This document shows, piece by piece, positions 55,025 through 64,000 of a stretch of 64,000 nt of DNA. Under the pieces are notes generated by a model that saw nothing but the letters and a program-made list of their open reading frames with translations, made no database searches and was not told where the DNA came from. A program made the position numbers and the translations under genes. The stretch is from Gremmenia infestans (taxonomy: Eukaryota; Ascomycota; Leotiomycetes; Helotiales; Hamatocanthoscyphaceae): contig JAFEVB010000022.1 in the NCBI GenBank assembly GCA_032629725.1, forward strand, positions 186,001 through 250,000, given 5' to 3'. Each line of letters begins with the position of its first letter. The stretch's first letter is position 1.

Positions 55025-55429
55025 TCAAATGATGCGTTTTTGCACCACTTCCCCGGGATTCTGAAAGCCAGCTTCAAATTCCCACTCCATACCCTCTCCC
55101 TCGTCATCTTCCACCCAATCATAAAGATAAGTCCTCGGCATCCCTCCCTTACCTGTTAGATACGTATCCCGGAACTCCTTCTCCACAATCTGCAGATAAT
55201 GCATATCCGGAGCCACGACCGCCGTTGCGACTATGGGTGATCCCCTGGCAGCAGCAGCGTCTACCAGTTTCTGGACTCGGTACTTGAGGTTGATTTGGCC
55301 GGGGCTGGCTTTCATGGCATGCAGGGAGGAGGCTGTCCAGATGAATAAACTGGTGCTGCCGTTTATGCCGTCGAGGATGAGTTGTGTTTTTCCAGGCGTC
55401 ACGGTGGTTATGACGTCCATTCTGGTCAT
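55025..55429 (-). CDS. Small hypothetical protein, 134 aa
   Basis: Single exon with ATG at 55429 (MTRMDVITTVTPGKT). Mixed alpha/beta look (QLILDGINGSTSLFIWTASS, GSPIVATAVVAPDMHYLQIV), an acidic stretch (WVEDDEGEGMEWEFE) and no cysteine. No family recognised. The ordered hydrophobic pattern argues for a real protein. Confidence 0.55.
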   Translation of the reverse strand: MTRMDVITTVTPGKTQLILDGINGSTSLFIWTASSLHAMKASPGQINLKYRVQKLVDAAAARGSPIVATAVVAPDMHYLQIVEKEFRDTYLTGKGGMPRTYLYDWVEDDEGEGMEWEFEAGFQNPGEVVQKRII

Positions 55430-55851
55430 TTTGGATGGGTGTTTTCTTGTTTATTTGATATATTGATTTCGTTGTATTTGGGGTTTGAAAGTAATTTTGG
55501 GGAGAATACTTTCATATAATAGCATTTTTGAAGTTGTTCATACTGAAAGGAAGACATTTGTTTGGAAGCTTTGTCCTAATTTGCCCTTTTCTTTTGTTAG
55601 GCTGATGGAAGGTTGAGAAACCTCCAACAGACAAGAGAGGTTGAGGGAATAAAGCCATTAACTTGATTTTGACCTTTCATTATTGATAGTTCAATAATCA
55701 ATACGCGATTCTTATGTGGCATAGTCATACTAGTAAAAGAATGCTTTATATTCATCTCAATTGCTGCAGCGCGAGTATCAACATATGAAGACACTCAGTG
55801 TCTGATGTATTCAAAGCACAAAGAGCGCCGTCTCTTTACTCTACCACACGA
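55430..55851. other. Short intergenic gap
   Basis: Between two minus-strand genes, AT-rich, nothing recognised. Confidence 0.4.
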
Positions 55852-56403
55852 TCACGTTCCCCAGTTTGATGTCCTTCCTATGATCAGCCATTCCCCACTG
55901 ACATATCTCATCGGAGGCGGCAAGTTCTGTCCCCGTAATGGATTTTCCATCACTCCAACATACTTGTCACAACGACCCTCTGGGGCAATATGCGCTAGGT
56001 TGGTACACCTTCTACAAAAATACGCCTGAGGCGTATCTTGGATTTCGATCGGATTGATACCACCAAACGCATCCTTGACGTGGACTTCGACATATTTGCC
56101 GCCGTCGCCACTGGGTGGAAGAAAGTATCGGGCATGCGCGTGAGCCATGAGACCTCCTGCTATCACGGTCCTTTCAACCTCGATGATATATTCTGCATTG
56201 GCCAAATCGATGGTGGTTGGGTTGCCAGTGAGGTTCGAGGATTCGTTTCCCATGGCATTCATGAACGCTCTAACTTTTGGGTCGTCGACGGGAGAAATAG
56301 GCATGGGCATGTTTTCAGCTATGAAGCTAACTTCTTGGCAGCAGAGTACAGTTTTTTGGTGGGCGGATTCCAACCATAGTTCGTTGGGAGTGCGTAAAGC
56401 CAT
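55852..56403 (-). CDS. Small hypothetical protein, 183 aa
   Basis: Single exon, ATG at 56403. Contains a helical N-terminal half, then HVKDAFGGINPIEIQDT and a possible zinc site (CRRC ... GRC near residues 130-145). Ends in SGEWLIIGRTSNWGT. No family recognised; no signal peptide. Confidence 0.58.
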   Translation of the reverse strand: MALRTPNELWLESAHQKTVLCCQEVSFIAENMPMPISPVDDPKVRAFMNAMGNESSNLTGNPTTIDLANAEYIIEVERTVIAGGLMAHAHARYFLPPSGDGGKYVEVHVKDAFGGINPIEIQDTPQAYFCRRCTNLAHIAPEGRCDKYVGVMENPLRGQNLPPPMRYVSGEWLIIGRTSNWGT

Positions 56404-57427
56404 CTGTCTGTTTTGGTCGTTTGATGTTTGGCTTCTGCAGTTGAGCGTGATTCTTGATCCTGAGAGTAGAAAAGTAGTAGCTCAAGGTTGCGTGAACACT
56501 CTTATATATTGCTTTGTGATTTGTCTTCAAGTCAAGCACACTTCTTCCAGGGGCATCTTGAGGGTCCACAAACTTTCCAGTCTTACTCAACGCACTGCCA
56601 TAGTCATAAGTCTCAAAGTTTGCTCCCTCGATGAGCAATCAAGTTTATTGTAAAACATGCAGTCACTTCTCGTGAGCCATTGTACCCCTCTTGACACGGA
56701 CGTTCTAGCCGAGCGCTCCCTCTGGACTCTGCAAAAGAGTATAGTATGCTGAATCTCGAATATATCATGCACTAGAATAATGCTAGGTTCATCGCTAACG
56801 GTCTTCAAAACGGTCTTCAGGAAGAGCGCAAAAGTTTGCAGACTTTGCTTGTGTTTGACTTACTCGTCATCATGGACCATGACGCGGCGTTCCAATATCT
56901 CTAGGAAGGCGCAAAGAAACACCGTTTCATCCCAAAAGAAAAGCTGGAAATGTTTTTCAGACATGCTGTGACACACTCTCGCTTTGAAAAGCTTGGAAGG
57001 TAGTCTCTTCTTAAAGGAGTAGTCGCCTATTTGCTCTTTCCTTCATGGAGTACGAAGAAGCGAAAGCTCTTCTAGGATCAACTCCTTTCCGGCTCGAGCG
57101 CGCTCAACTACCAACCAAATTTTTTAAAGTATCTAGGCTATCTCTTTATATAGTTCCAAACTCACATCCTCAGCCTGTACCGAATATCTCTTCTCTTAGC
57201 CACTCATTAAGCTCATAAGTCCCGACCCCCAAGTGCGACTTCCTCGGCAAATTCACTGCGTCGTCGCCTCCATCAATAGAGCAATAACAATAATTGATTC
57301 ACATGACACCGCCTGTCTGCCTAATTAAAATCCTGCTCCATCCTCCTCTTAGGTTTCAACATCGGAAAACTTATAATCAACCCAACATTAACAAATAACA
57401 TCAACGGCGACATCAACGGCAATCAAC
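56404..57427. other. Divergent promoter region
   Basis: 1 kb between divergent genes, with no convincing ORF; pyrimidine-rich just before 57428. Confidence 0.45.
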
Positions 57428-59839
57428 ATGGCTTCAGCACTTGCTTTCGCTGGCCCTTCTCGTCACAACCTCCTTCTCCCCTCCGTCCTCGCACCCAAAA
57501 GACATTTCGCAAGCATGTCAATCCCAGATGCCATCGAGCACATGCATAAGCAATTATGGATTCACAAATCAAACCACCCCGAACCACGCAGAGTCACGAT
57601 AGTACTTTACGAGCCAAACGGCAGCCCGATCATCCACGTTGGGCATCACGATGAGTGTATGATTTACGACCACACGATGCTCGAGGACCTTGTCGACTAC
57701 GTGCAAAAGACGCTCGATGTCAGGACTTCCACCGCTCGATATATGTCTGGTCAGACGAGCCAGGGGTACGACAAATTGCTTGTTAGCAGCTTGGAGTTCC
57801 GTGTCGGGGGTCCCAACTATCCACCAGTGACTGGGAATCTAGTCGGCGGTGCTGTCAACAACCTCAAGCCGTGGGGTTTTGAATATGCGGGTGCGGTGTG
57901 GCCTGATCAAGCGAGTGCGGAGTATCTTTACTTTGAGATGTATCGCGAGGTGTTGATGATGGGTGTTAACGTCACGATGAACAGGCCCATCTTGAAAGTA
58001 AAGACTGTAGATCGGGCGTCTGTTGACACAGCGGACAATATTCGTCTTGCAGGACATCACTTTCCCCACGCTGATGATTATTATGGAGACAACGGTAGAA
58101 CCGGTGGGGGCGAATATCTCGGGAGGAAAGGGATGGGGCTTGCGGAAGTGGTTGATGAAAATGAAATGGGCAAGAGAATGAATCATCCCGGAGGATACAG
58201 TGCTCAATTTGCGGAAACTCTCTGGAACAAGAAACCGGTAGATATGGCCTGGGATGCGCCTGAATTCAAGCTGCTGGGTCTCTACATGGAGAGCATGAAG
58301 AATAACCCCTCCGTCAAATTGGATCTTGTCTATGCTCTTCACATGTTCAGCGGCGAGAAACCAATCAATGCGCTAGTCCCCAAGAGTAAGGAAGGTCATG
58401 GCAGCACTAGACCGAAGGAATACGTGTGGGTTGGTGCTGACCATCCAGACTACCCCGATGGTGCCGATGATTCTATCACGGTCAAGGCAAGGTGCGAGTC
58501 GGAGCCAGAAGATATGATGAAGGACTCGGAATACCAATCATTCATCGAAGTACAGCCTCATGAAGTTGCGCCGTTGAAGTACTATAAAGAGAAGAAGATA
58601 GATGCAATTGGCTTTGAAGATGTGGATGATGAGACCTATTTTCCCGCTGCTGGCAAACCCGCTAGTGTAAAGGTCACCCCTCAAAGTCTCGACAAGGGCA
58701 ACAAGAACCCACGGTCTTTACTCAGAGTCCGAAATAACAGCAGGGTTGCAAAAACTACAGCAATGAATATGAAAGTCTTGACCCAATTTCAGCAGACAGT
58801 TGCAAGCTCGAGTGGCACTTCGCCTGTTCGAGCTTTTACCTCATTGTACGACACTCCTACACCTTCTCCAAAGACTGGCCCAAGCATCATCCAACTCAGC
58901 ACGAACACTCCTGTTTCGCAGCATGGCGTCCCGCATATCGACCGTGCCAGATCTCCGTTAAAGCAGACCACACCTGGTGTCAGGCAGCTCAGACCAGAGT
59001 CTCCTGCCTTCACTTTTGACGCCAATAACAGACTCGCTGCCGAAGTGCCTGCAGTCTCGAGTCTTCTGCGCTTGATGCAAATTGAGGGAGTAAGGACTGC
59101 GAGAACTCGTGAAAGTCACCAAAGTCTACTGAGTGATGCCTCTACCCCAAATCCAATGACCCATCAACCAACTATTGATCAACAACATGTCTTTGGATCT
59201 GGTAAGAGTGTCTTGCTACCCGCCTATCACAGTCATGATGCTCCGTTTAGTCCCCAGAGCCAACCTGCTGGTGCATCCATGGCAGCCTCGATGTCATCTG
59301 GTCAGCCTCATTCGCAAACCCCTGTCAACTCAAGCACAAGCTCACCCTTTCATCAGAAGTACACTTCTCCAGCCCACCAGATTGCAACTTCAATGGCATC
59401 TCAAACCCAGAACCTCCTGAATAGTATCACTCAGAGACCGGTTCGAGTACCAGTTGGTAGACACAGGCAACCACATCAGACCTTGCAAGCTCCACGCTCA
59501 ACTTTACCTGGCACACCGCGATTTCCACAAGCCCAACTTCATCAGCAAACAAACCACAACTATTTCCAGACACCTCCAGCAGGCCCAGCAAGCATGTCCT
59601 CGACCCACGTCTCTGCGGCGCATACCCCAAGCCAGCGTGCAAACACCCCCAACGCGACCGTTTTCTCGTACCCTCCGCTTGCACACCCACAACCTAAATT
59701 CAGTGCAAATGTTGCGAGTGCGTTCAGTATTTATCAGAGCAAGATGGATGGACAGAGCCAAGGTGGTGCGAAGGATACTTCTGATGAGCCTGCATTTGGG
59801 CAACAACAAAATCTTTTCCCGTTTACATTCAGCTCCTAG
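57428..59839 (+). CDS. Hypothetical protein, 803 aa, with low-complexity C-terminus
   Basis: Single exon with ATG at 57428. Residues 30-390 look globular (RRVTIVLYEPNGSPIIHVGH, YLYFEMYREVLMMGVNVTMN, WNKKPVDMAWDAPEFKLLGL). From about residue 400 on the chain is Ser/Thr/Pro/Gln-rich and disordered (PTPSPKTGPSIIQLSTNTPV, HTPSQRANTPNATVFSYP). No transmembrane segment or known motif. A Met at residue 30 (MSIPDAIEHMHKQ) could be an alternative start. Function unknown. Confidence 0.72.
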   Translation: MASALAFAGPSRHNLLLPSVLAPKRHFASMSIPDAIEHMHKQLWIHKSNHPEPRRVTIVLYEPNGSPIIHVGHHDECMIYDHTMLEDLVDYVQKTLDVRTSTARYMSGQTSQGYDKLLVSSLEFRVGGPNYPPVTGNLVGGAVNNLKPWGFEYAGAVWPDQASAEYLYFEMYREVLMMGVNVTMNRPILKVKTVDRASVDTADNIRLAGHHFPHADDYYGDNGRTGGGEYLGRKGMGLAEVVDENEMGKRMNHPGGYSAQFAETLWNKKPVDMAWDAPEFKLLGLYMESMKNNPSVKLDLVYALHMFSGEKPINALVPKSKEGHGSTRPKEYVWVGADHPDYPDGADDSITVKARCESEPEDMMKDSEYQSFIEVQPHEVAPLKYYKEKKIDAIGFEDVDDETYFPAAGKPASVKVTPQSLDKGNKNPRSLLRVRNNSRVAKTTAMNMKVLTQFQQTVASSSGTSPVRAFTSLYDTPTPSPKTGPSIIQLSTNTPVSQHGVPHIDRARSPLKQTTPGVRQLRPESPAFTFDANNRLAAEVPAVSSLLRLMQIEGVRTARTRESHQSLLSDASTPNPMTHQPTIDQQHVFGSGKSVLLPAYHSHDAPFSPQSQPAGASMAASMSSGQPHSQTPVNSSTSSPFHQKYTSPAHQIATSMASQTQNLLNSITQRPVRVPVGRHRQPHQTLQAPRSTLPGTPRFPQAQLHQQTNHNYFQTPPAGPASMSSTHVSAAHTPSQRANTPNATVFSYPPLAHPQPKFSANVASAFSIYQSKMDGQSQGGAKDTSDEPAFGQQQNLFPFTFSS

Positions 59840-62800
59840 ATGCTCCTTGTCAACTTTGGACCGCTCTTGGTTTCACACGAGCATCCTCGTTCGATAGATC
59901 ACATTTACTCTGCATCTTCCACCGTTTCCCTTAAACCCAGCGTTCTTGTCGACTCGCAGCTTATGGGATCTGCTGAGCTTTGTTGTTCTCTTTTGTTTAC
60001 GGCGTTTGTAAAATGTACCAAAAGGGAATATTTGATGACATGGTTTTCATTTAACTTAATGATATGGCCCAGAAACGTTAGGTTTGGCAGTACGTATGAG
60101 AAATGGAGTTTGTCAATGCAGTCTTTGGGGGAATGGACACTGTGGCTTTAGATTGGAGATGTTCATGGTGCTAGTGACATGGTGACTTCTATGATGTACT
60201 AGATACTTTAGACCAATACAAAAATGCAGAAACGCAGTACCAAAATATGAAATTACGCCATTGTGTCGAGGAGTCCCGACCATGTAGCAATCAGGAGAGG
60301 GTGATATGAACAATCGATGGGTACTTAGATAAAAAGCCTGGCTGTTCATCGAAAACATTGCGTTGAATCTACAACCACGATATTTTATCCACGTCTGACA
60401 AACAGATTGATTGGTAAGGATTAATGAGTTGAGAAATTGAAATTTCGGATCAAATAAATGAAGTGAAACGACGCAGAGAAGGGTACAGTATTCATCTAGG
60501 ATTTTACGGTAGATGAGATGATGCAAGGCAAGGAAAACAAACAAGAGGCTGCCTGCCGTGCAGCAGTTGGGAGCCCTTGCTATTGGACTGAGCTCCGAGG
60601 ACTGCAATGGAATGACATAGCATGGCTTGGTCGGCGGACTGCTGACAGGTTCCATGTTCGCGGGTCAAGGAACCCTGTTGTTTGTGGGATACCGGTACGG
60701 GTACTTGCATGTGATTTTGACGTGCGTGAGGAGTATGTACAGGAAGAATAGGTATTGGGTTGGATTGGATTGGATTTAGTGTATACCCGGTAAAAGTGAG
60801 GTGGGTTTGCAGGTGTAAGTGTAGGAGTAGGAGTGACTGATGATATCGGATATGTGTTATATGCCTGTTCTACAAATATCTATTCTCCTTCTTAGAGATA
60901 GACGATACTGTATAGGTTTTCGTTCATTAACATGATACTGATTTTGTGTTACACAGCGGTACTGAACTGTTTAGCCGTGCCGTCTATTGTACCTTTATCC
61001 TCACGGTGTACAAGATAGCCTCTGTCGCCTAGGAAAGCAAGAAATACGGTATGCTGTTGGGGGTTCCTTTGCCCCGCCATGAGTCAGTGTGCTCTTAAAG
61101 TTTGGTGCCGAGGATGCCGTCTTGGGTAGACCCTTGATGTAAAAGAAGGAAGGAAACAATGGGCTCAGCTGTAGGCAAGATACACGACATGCATACCGTT
61201 TTCTGACTGATGATTGTACGGGGTAAGGAGGGAGAAGGTGTGAGAGAATGACGTGAGATATACTGTAGGATGGCGATAATGCAACGGGGGAAGATTAGTC
61301 ATAACGGTGCTGCCTTGTCTGTTTGACTTGATGACTATGATCTTTCTGCAGACATTTGAGAGGGAAAAGTGTTGGATGAAGAAGAGACGAGACGAGACGA
61401 AATGGAACGCGGTGTAAGATGCAGGGCTCTTTAGCGCCTTGTACCTTGCTCTTGCCGTAGGCGCTTCTGTTCCAACGATCCGCGTCTTTGCCTACAGAAT
61501 CCAAAGCTTTTGCAGAAGAAGGGAAGTGAGGTGCAGGTGGAGTGCATTGCAGTGCAGTGCAGTGCAGTGCAGCTATGCAGTGATTGCTTTGCCTTGTGTT
61601 AAGTTATTTCGCCTCGTTTTTTGACCGCATGGCATGACTTATAAACAAACCACTTATCACGGAGCTTGCTCCACCTCTCATTAGCTATAAGTCGTAGAAA
61701 CATATGCTCAATATATAGCTCTCCAACTAGCTCCATGTGTTGTAATTGTCCAATGTAATCCAAAATCTGCCCAGTATATGAGGATCGAAGGGTGAAATCT
61801 AGCCCCCAAGCATTATCTCCAGATAGATACATAAGGTATTTTGAGAAGGAAAGGTCACGAGTCGAAGGTACCTTACCGGTATCTAGAATGTGCGGGGGCG
61901 AAATGTCCACATTGGGATCAGGAACGCGATGCTCCTTTCGATTGCGACGCGTACGGAGTACAGTAGCAGCTTCTGCAGAGGAACAGAACTCTGCAGGCCT
62001 ACCCACGCCGGTATGTATTATTGTTATTCTAAGCTGGGCCGCTATCTATCTGGACCTCACGATGCTCTGCAATGTTGGCTCCACTGAGCCTCCCCTCCCA
62101 CGATTTGGTGGTGGCGGCTGACAATGGGCCCAGTATTGATCTTGACCGCTTCAACCACCCGCTCCTGTAGTCTATATGCGTAGAGGCCATCTCCATCCAA
62201 GGAAGTATCGGTAGCGTCTTCACATCCTTCCTATTGCTGCATCGGTCTCTAGCATTGCGCGCATGCATCCAAGTGCCGTAATGTACACACTTTGGTACAC
62301 TACTGTCCAAGAGCGCCAGCCATGCAAATTCATAATTCGGACTGGGACTGGGACCCTACCCGTCGTGGTCGGACGACCTTTCCGACAGCGGGAAATTCGG
62401 GGTACATACTTACTATTACTATAAACAACGCTGTACTGTAAATCCATGCGATGCCCATCGCCTTTCATCCGCGACTCAAGTTGCACAGCGCGATATAGCA
62501 ATCGTGTCGTGCCACCCCTCAAACCAACATCCCTCCAGCTTACGGATCATTCATCGGGCCAGCTGAACAACCATACCGATTGGTGACTCGAGACGGGCCG
62601 CGAAAGCTGACGGTAGCAAGCAAGCAAGCAGGGCAAAGTAAAGTAGTGAGCGGGCTTTGCTCATCGATCGAACTCCAGGAGCTGACAGTATCTTGCGCGC
62701 AAGGAATTGGAAAAGCCAGCATCGCATCGTCACCTATGGTCGGATGTGGTAGCTTCTAGCATCAGACGAAGAGGCTAGAATTCAGCGTGATCTTGATCGG

Positions 62801-63519
62801 TGAAAGAACAGGCAGCTGTTCCATGTAGTGAGACGACCCAGCAAGGCAAACAAGCTCCCTAGCCCAGTCTCACCGAGTAGCACAACCTTCACAGTATCCG
62901 AAACTGCCCCCAGGTACGTTTTTGTCTTTCTTTACATGCTCGTATCTGCCTTCCCTCCTGCTGTGCCTTGCTATCTTCTTTTGGATATATGTATGGACTA
63001 GGTTGGTCAGCTTAAGCTTAAGTTTTGGGGTTTGAATTATGATGGGTTGGAACCAATTTCTGGGGCAGGACTGGAGCTAGAGCTGCATCTTGAGCATCAG
63101 CATGAACATGAGCATCGGTTTGTTTGGTGTGATGTAGAAGCAACGAGGCTACCGGTTTTTGTTTGTTTGTCGGTGATGTTCTTCTCGTTTTCGCTTCATT
63201 TTAGAGGAAGACTTTCCTTTCATGAGTCAATCTCAATGAGTCAAGCTTAAGTGTTGTCAGCCCTCCATGGTACCTTCCACCATCTATCTGCCTTGGGACC
63301 TTAAGACACTGCAGCCTTGTTGCACCCACGTGGTGCGGGTACCTTGCATCATCCACCCGTTCTTTCCCTTTTTTCCTTCTTTGTTTTTCCTTTTCTATAA
63401 TTCACATTTTCACCCGTCCGTTTTGTCTTCCTCGGCATCTTTTCTGATAGTTTCCGCCAACACAGACCCCTCTAGTCCCTCGCTGCGCATCCTGCTTATC
63501 ATCACCCGGAACGACCATC
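59840..63519. other. Long noncoding region (3.7 kb)
   Basis: No ORF with an ATG and protein-like content. A GTG-started frame on the minus strand at 61599-62006 is doubtful. GCAGT tandem copies lie at 61550-61570. The right part is the promoter of the next gene, with CT-rich DNA at 63330-63430. Confidence 0.5.
63223..63243 (+). promoter_or_regulatory. Two TGAGTCA (AP-1/Yap1 or Gcn4-type) sites
   Basis: TGAGTCA occurs at 63223-63229 and 63237-63243, about 280 bp before the start codon of the membrane protein gene. Fungal bZIP factors of stress and amino-acid response bind this heptamer; use here is inference. Confidence 0.4.
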
Positions 63520-64000
63520 ATGGCGTCCTCCGCCCATGAAGAAGTAAGTACCTATACTCCTTATCCAAGAACTCTCTACGAGGTCGAAAGTCATCTCGAG
63601 AAGGCCCTACTTCTCTACTTCTAGCCATTCATCTATCGTCAATGGTAATGGAAATGGCAATGGCAATGGTAACAGCTAACATCATATCAGGTATTGGTTG
63701 CCGTCAGAGCCATTCACTACGCCTACCCAGCTTTCGTTATCTTCTACTTCATCGTCGCTTTGACAATCACTGTCTGTACCCTGCAGACTCAGGCCTTGAG
63801 AATTCGAGATTCAGCCGTTCGTCGGGATGTAATTTTAAGTCTGATCTTTGCTGTCACTGGAAGCTATGTACGTGCCTCTCCAATCGAGGCAGAATTGCCA
63901 CTTTGTTATCAAACCGCGTTTGCTGACTGTGGGACATAGCTTCTAGAATGTATCATATTGCTTGTACGGGGCCTGGCTACCTCTGAATGGTCTACCGGCC
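63520..64000 (+). CDS. Polytopic membrane protein, first three exons, possibly HMT1-type ABC transporter (window-truncated)
   Basis: Exons 63520-63543, 63691-63867 and 63940-64000 (open at the edge), introns of 147 and 72 bp, all phase 0. The peptide runs MASSAHEE, VLVAVRAIHYAYPAFVIFYF, IVALTITVCTLQ, RRDVILSLIFAVTGSY and LLECIILLVRGLATSEW, i.e. three hydrophobic segments in 90 residues. This resembles the N-terminal membrane region of vacuolar heavy-metal-tolerance (HMT1) half transporters of Pezizomycotina, but the ABC domain is outside the window, so the family call is tentative. Intron 1 holds a short AATGGN repeat (63639-63670). Confidence 0.6.

Noticed and set aside
25750..56403. Starship-type giant element
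   Set aside because: No DUF3435 tyrosine recombinase, no clear borders or target site seen.
60113..60655. 180-aa minus-strand ORF
   Set aside because: Lies in the 3' UTR of the 803-aa gene and its composition looks random.
61599..62006. 135-codon minus-strand frame
   Set aside because: No ATG start (GTG) and no intron that supplies one; kept only as a note in the intergenic entry.

Overview
The window is nuclear DNA of a filamentous ascomycete (Pezizomycotina; Leotiomycetes is my guess from style, not proven). The evidence is single genes on both strands with no operons, short GT-AG introns (mostly 42-60 bp, some about 150 bp), fungal families (VPS35 with an acidic insert, a 2EXR/DUF7730-like tandem pair, MAPR/Dap1, a Tre1-like M28 protein) and AT-rich islands resembling RIP-degraded repeats.

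Positions 1-23.5 kb are mostly conserved housekeeping genes: an M28/PA-domain transferrin-receptor-like peptidase (cut by the left edge), retromer VPS35, a secreted Ser/Thr-rich protein, two tandem F-box-like (DUF7730) genes, a single-pass Cys-rich surface protein, a long disordered protein ending in a coiled coil, a hot-dog thioesterase whose N-terminus is frameshifted by a 13-bp tandem duplication, a cytochrome-b5-like heme protein and a Gfo/Idh/MocA oxidoreductase.

Positions 23.5-25.1 kb are an AT-rich repeat island. A tRNA-Arg-like gene there is cut in its A box by a two-unit minisatellite insertion flanked by a 4-bp TAGG repeat.

Positions 25.7-56.4 kb are accessory in character: almost nothing belongs to a core pathway. 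They hold a three-exon small charged protein, a Copia Gag-like ORF, a Myb plus HNH-like zinc-loop protein, three large genes of unknown family (one carrying two copies of an apparently undescribed ~100-aa module, flanked by zinc fingers and a SAP-like segment), a disordered protein built from a duplicated ~316-aa unit, three small membrane proteins with related cysteine motifs, and a stand-alone HIRAN protein divergently paired with a PIP-box-like coiled-coil protein. A 15-bp sequence occurs in inverted orientation at 39997 and 54416 and brackets the second half of this block.

Positions 57.4-64 kb return to an ordinary layout: an 803-aa hypothetical protein, a 3.7-kb noncoding stretch, and the first three exons of a polytopic membrane protein, possibly HMT1-type. 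No CRISPR, rRNA, intact tRNA or intact transposase was seen. All exon-intron models are hand-made from splice motifs and reading frame; where flanking exons join in phase I say so.
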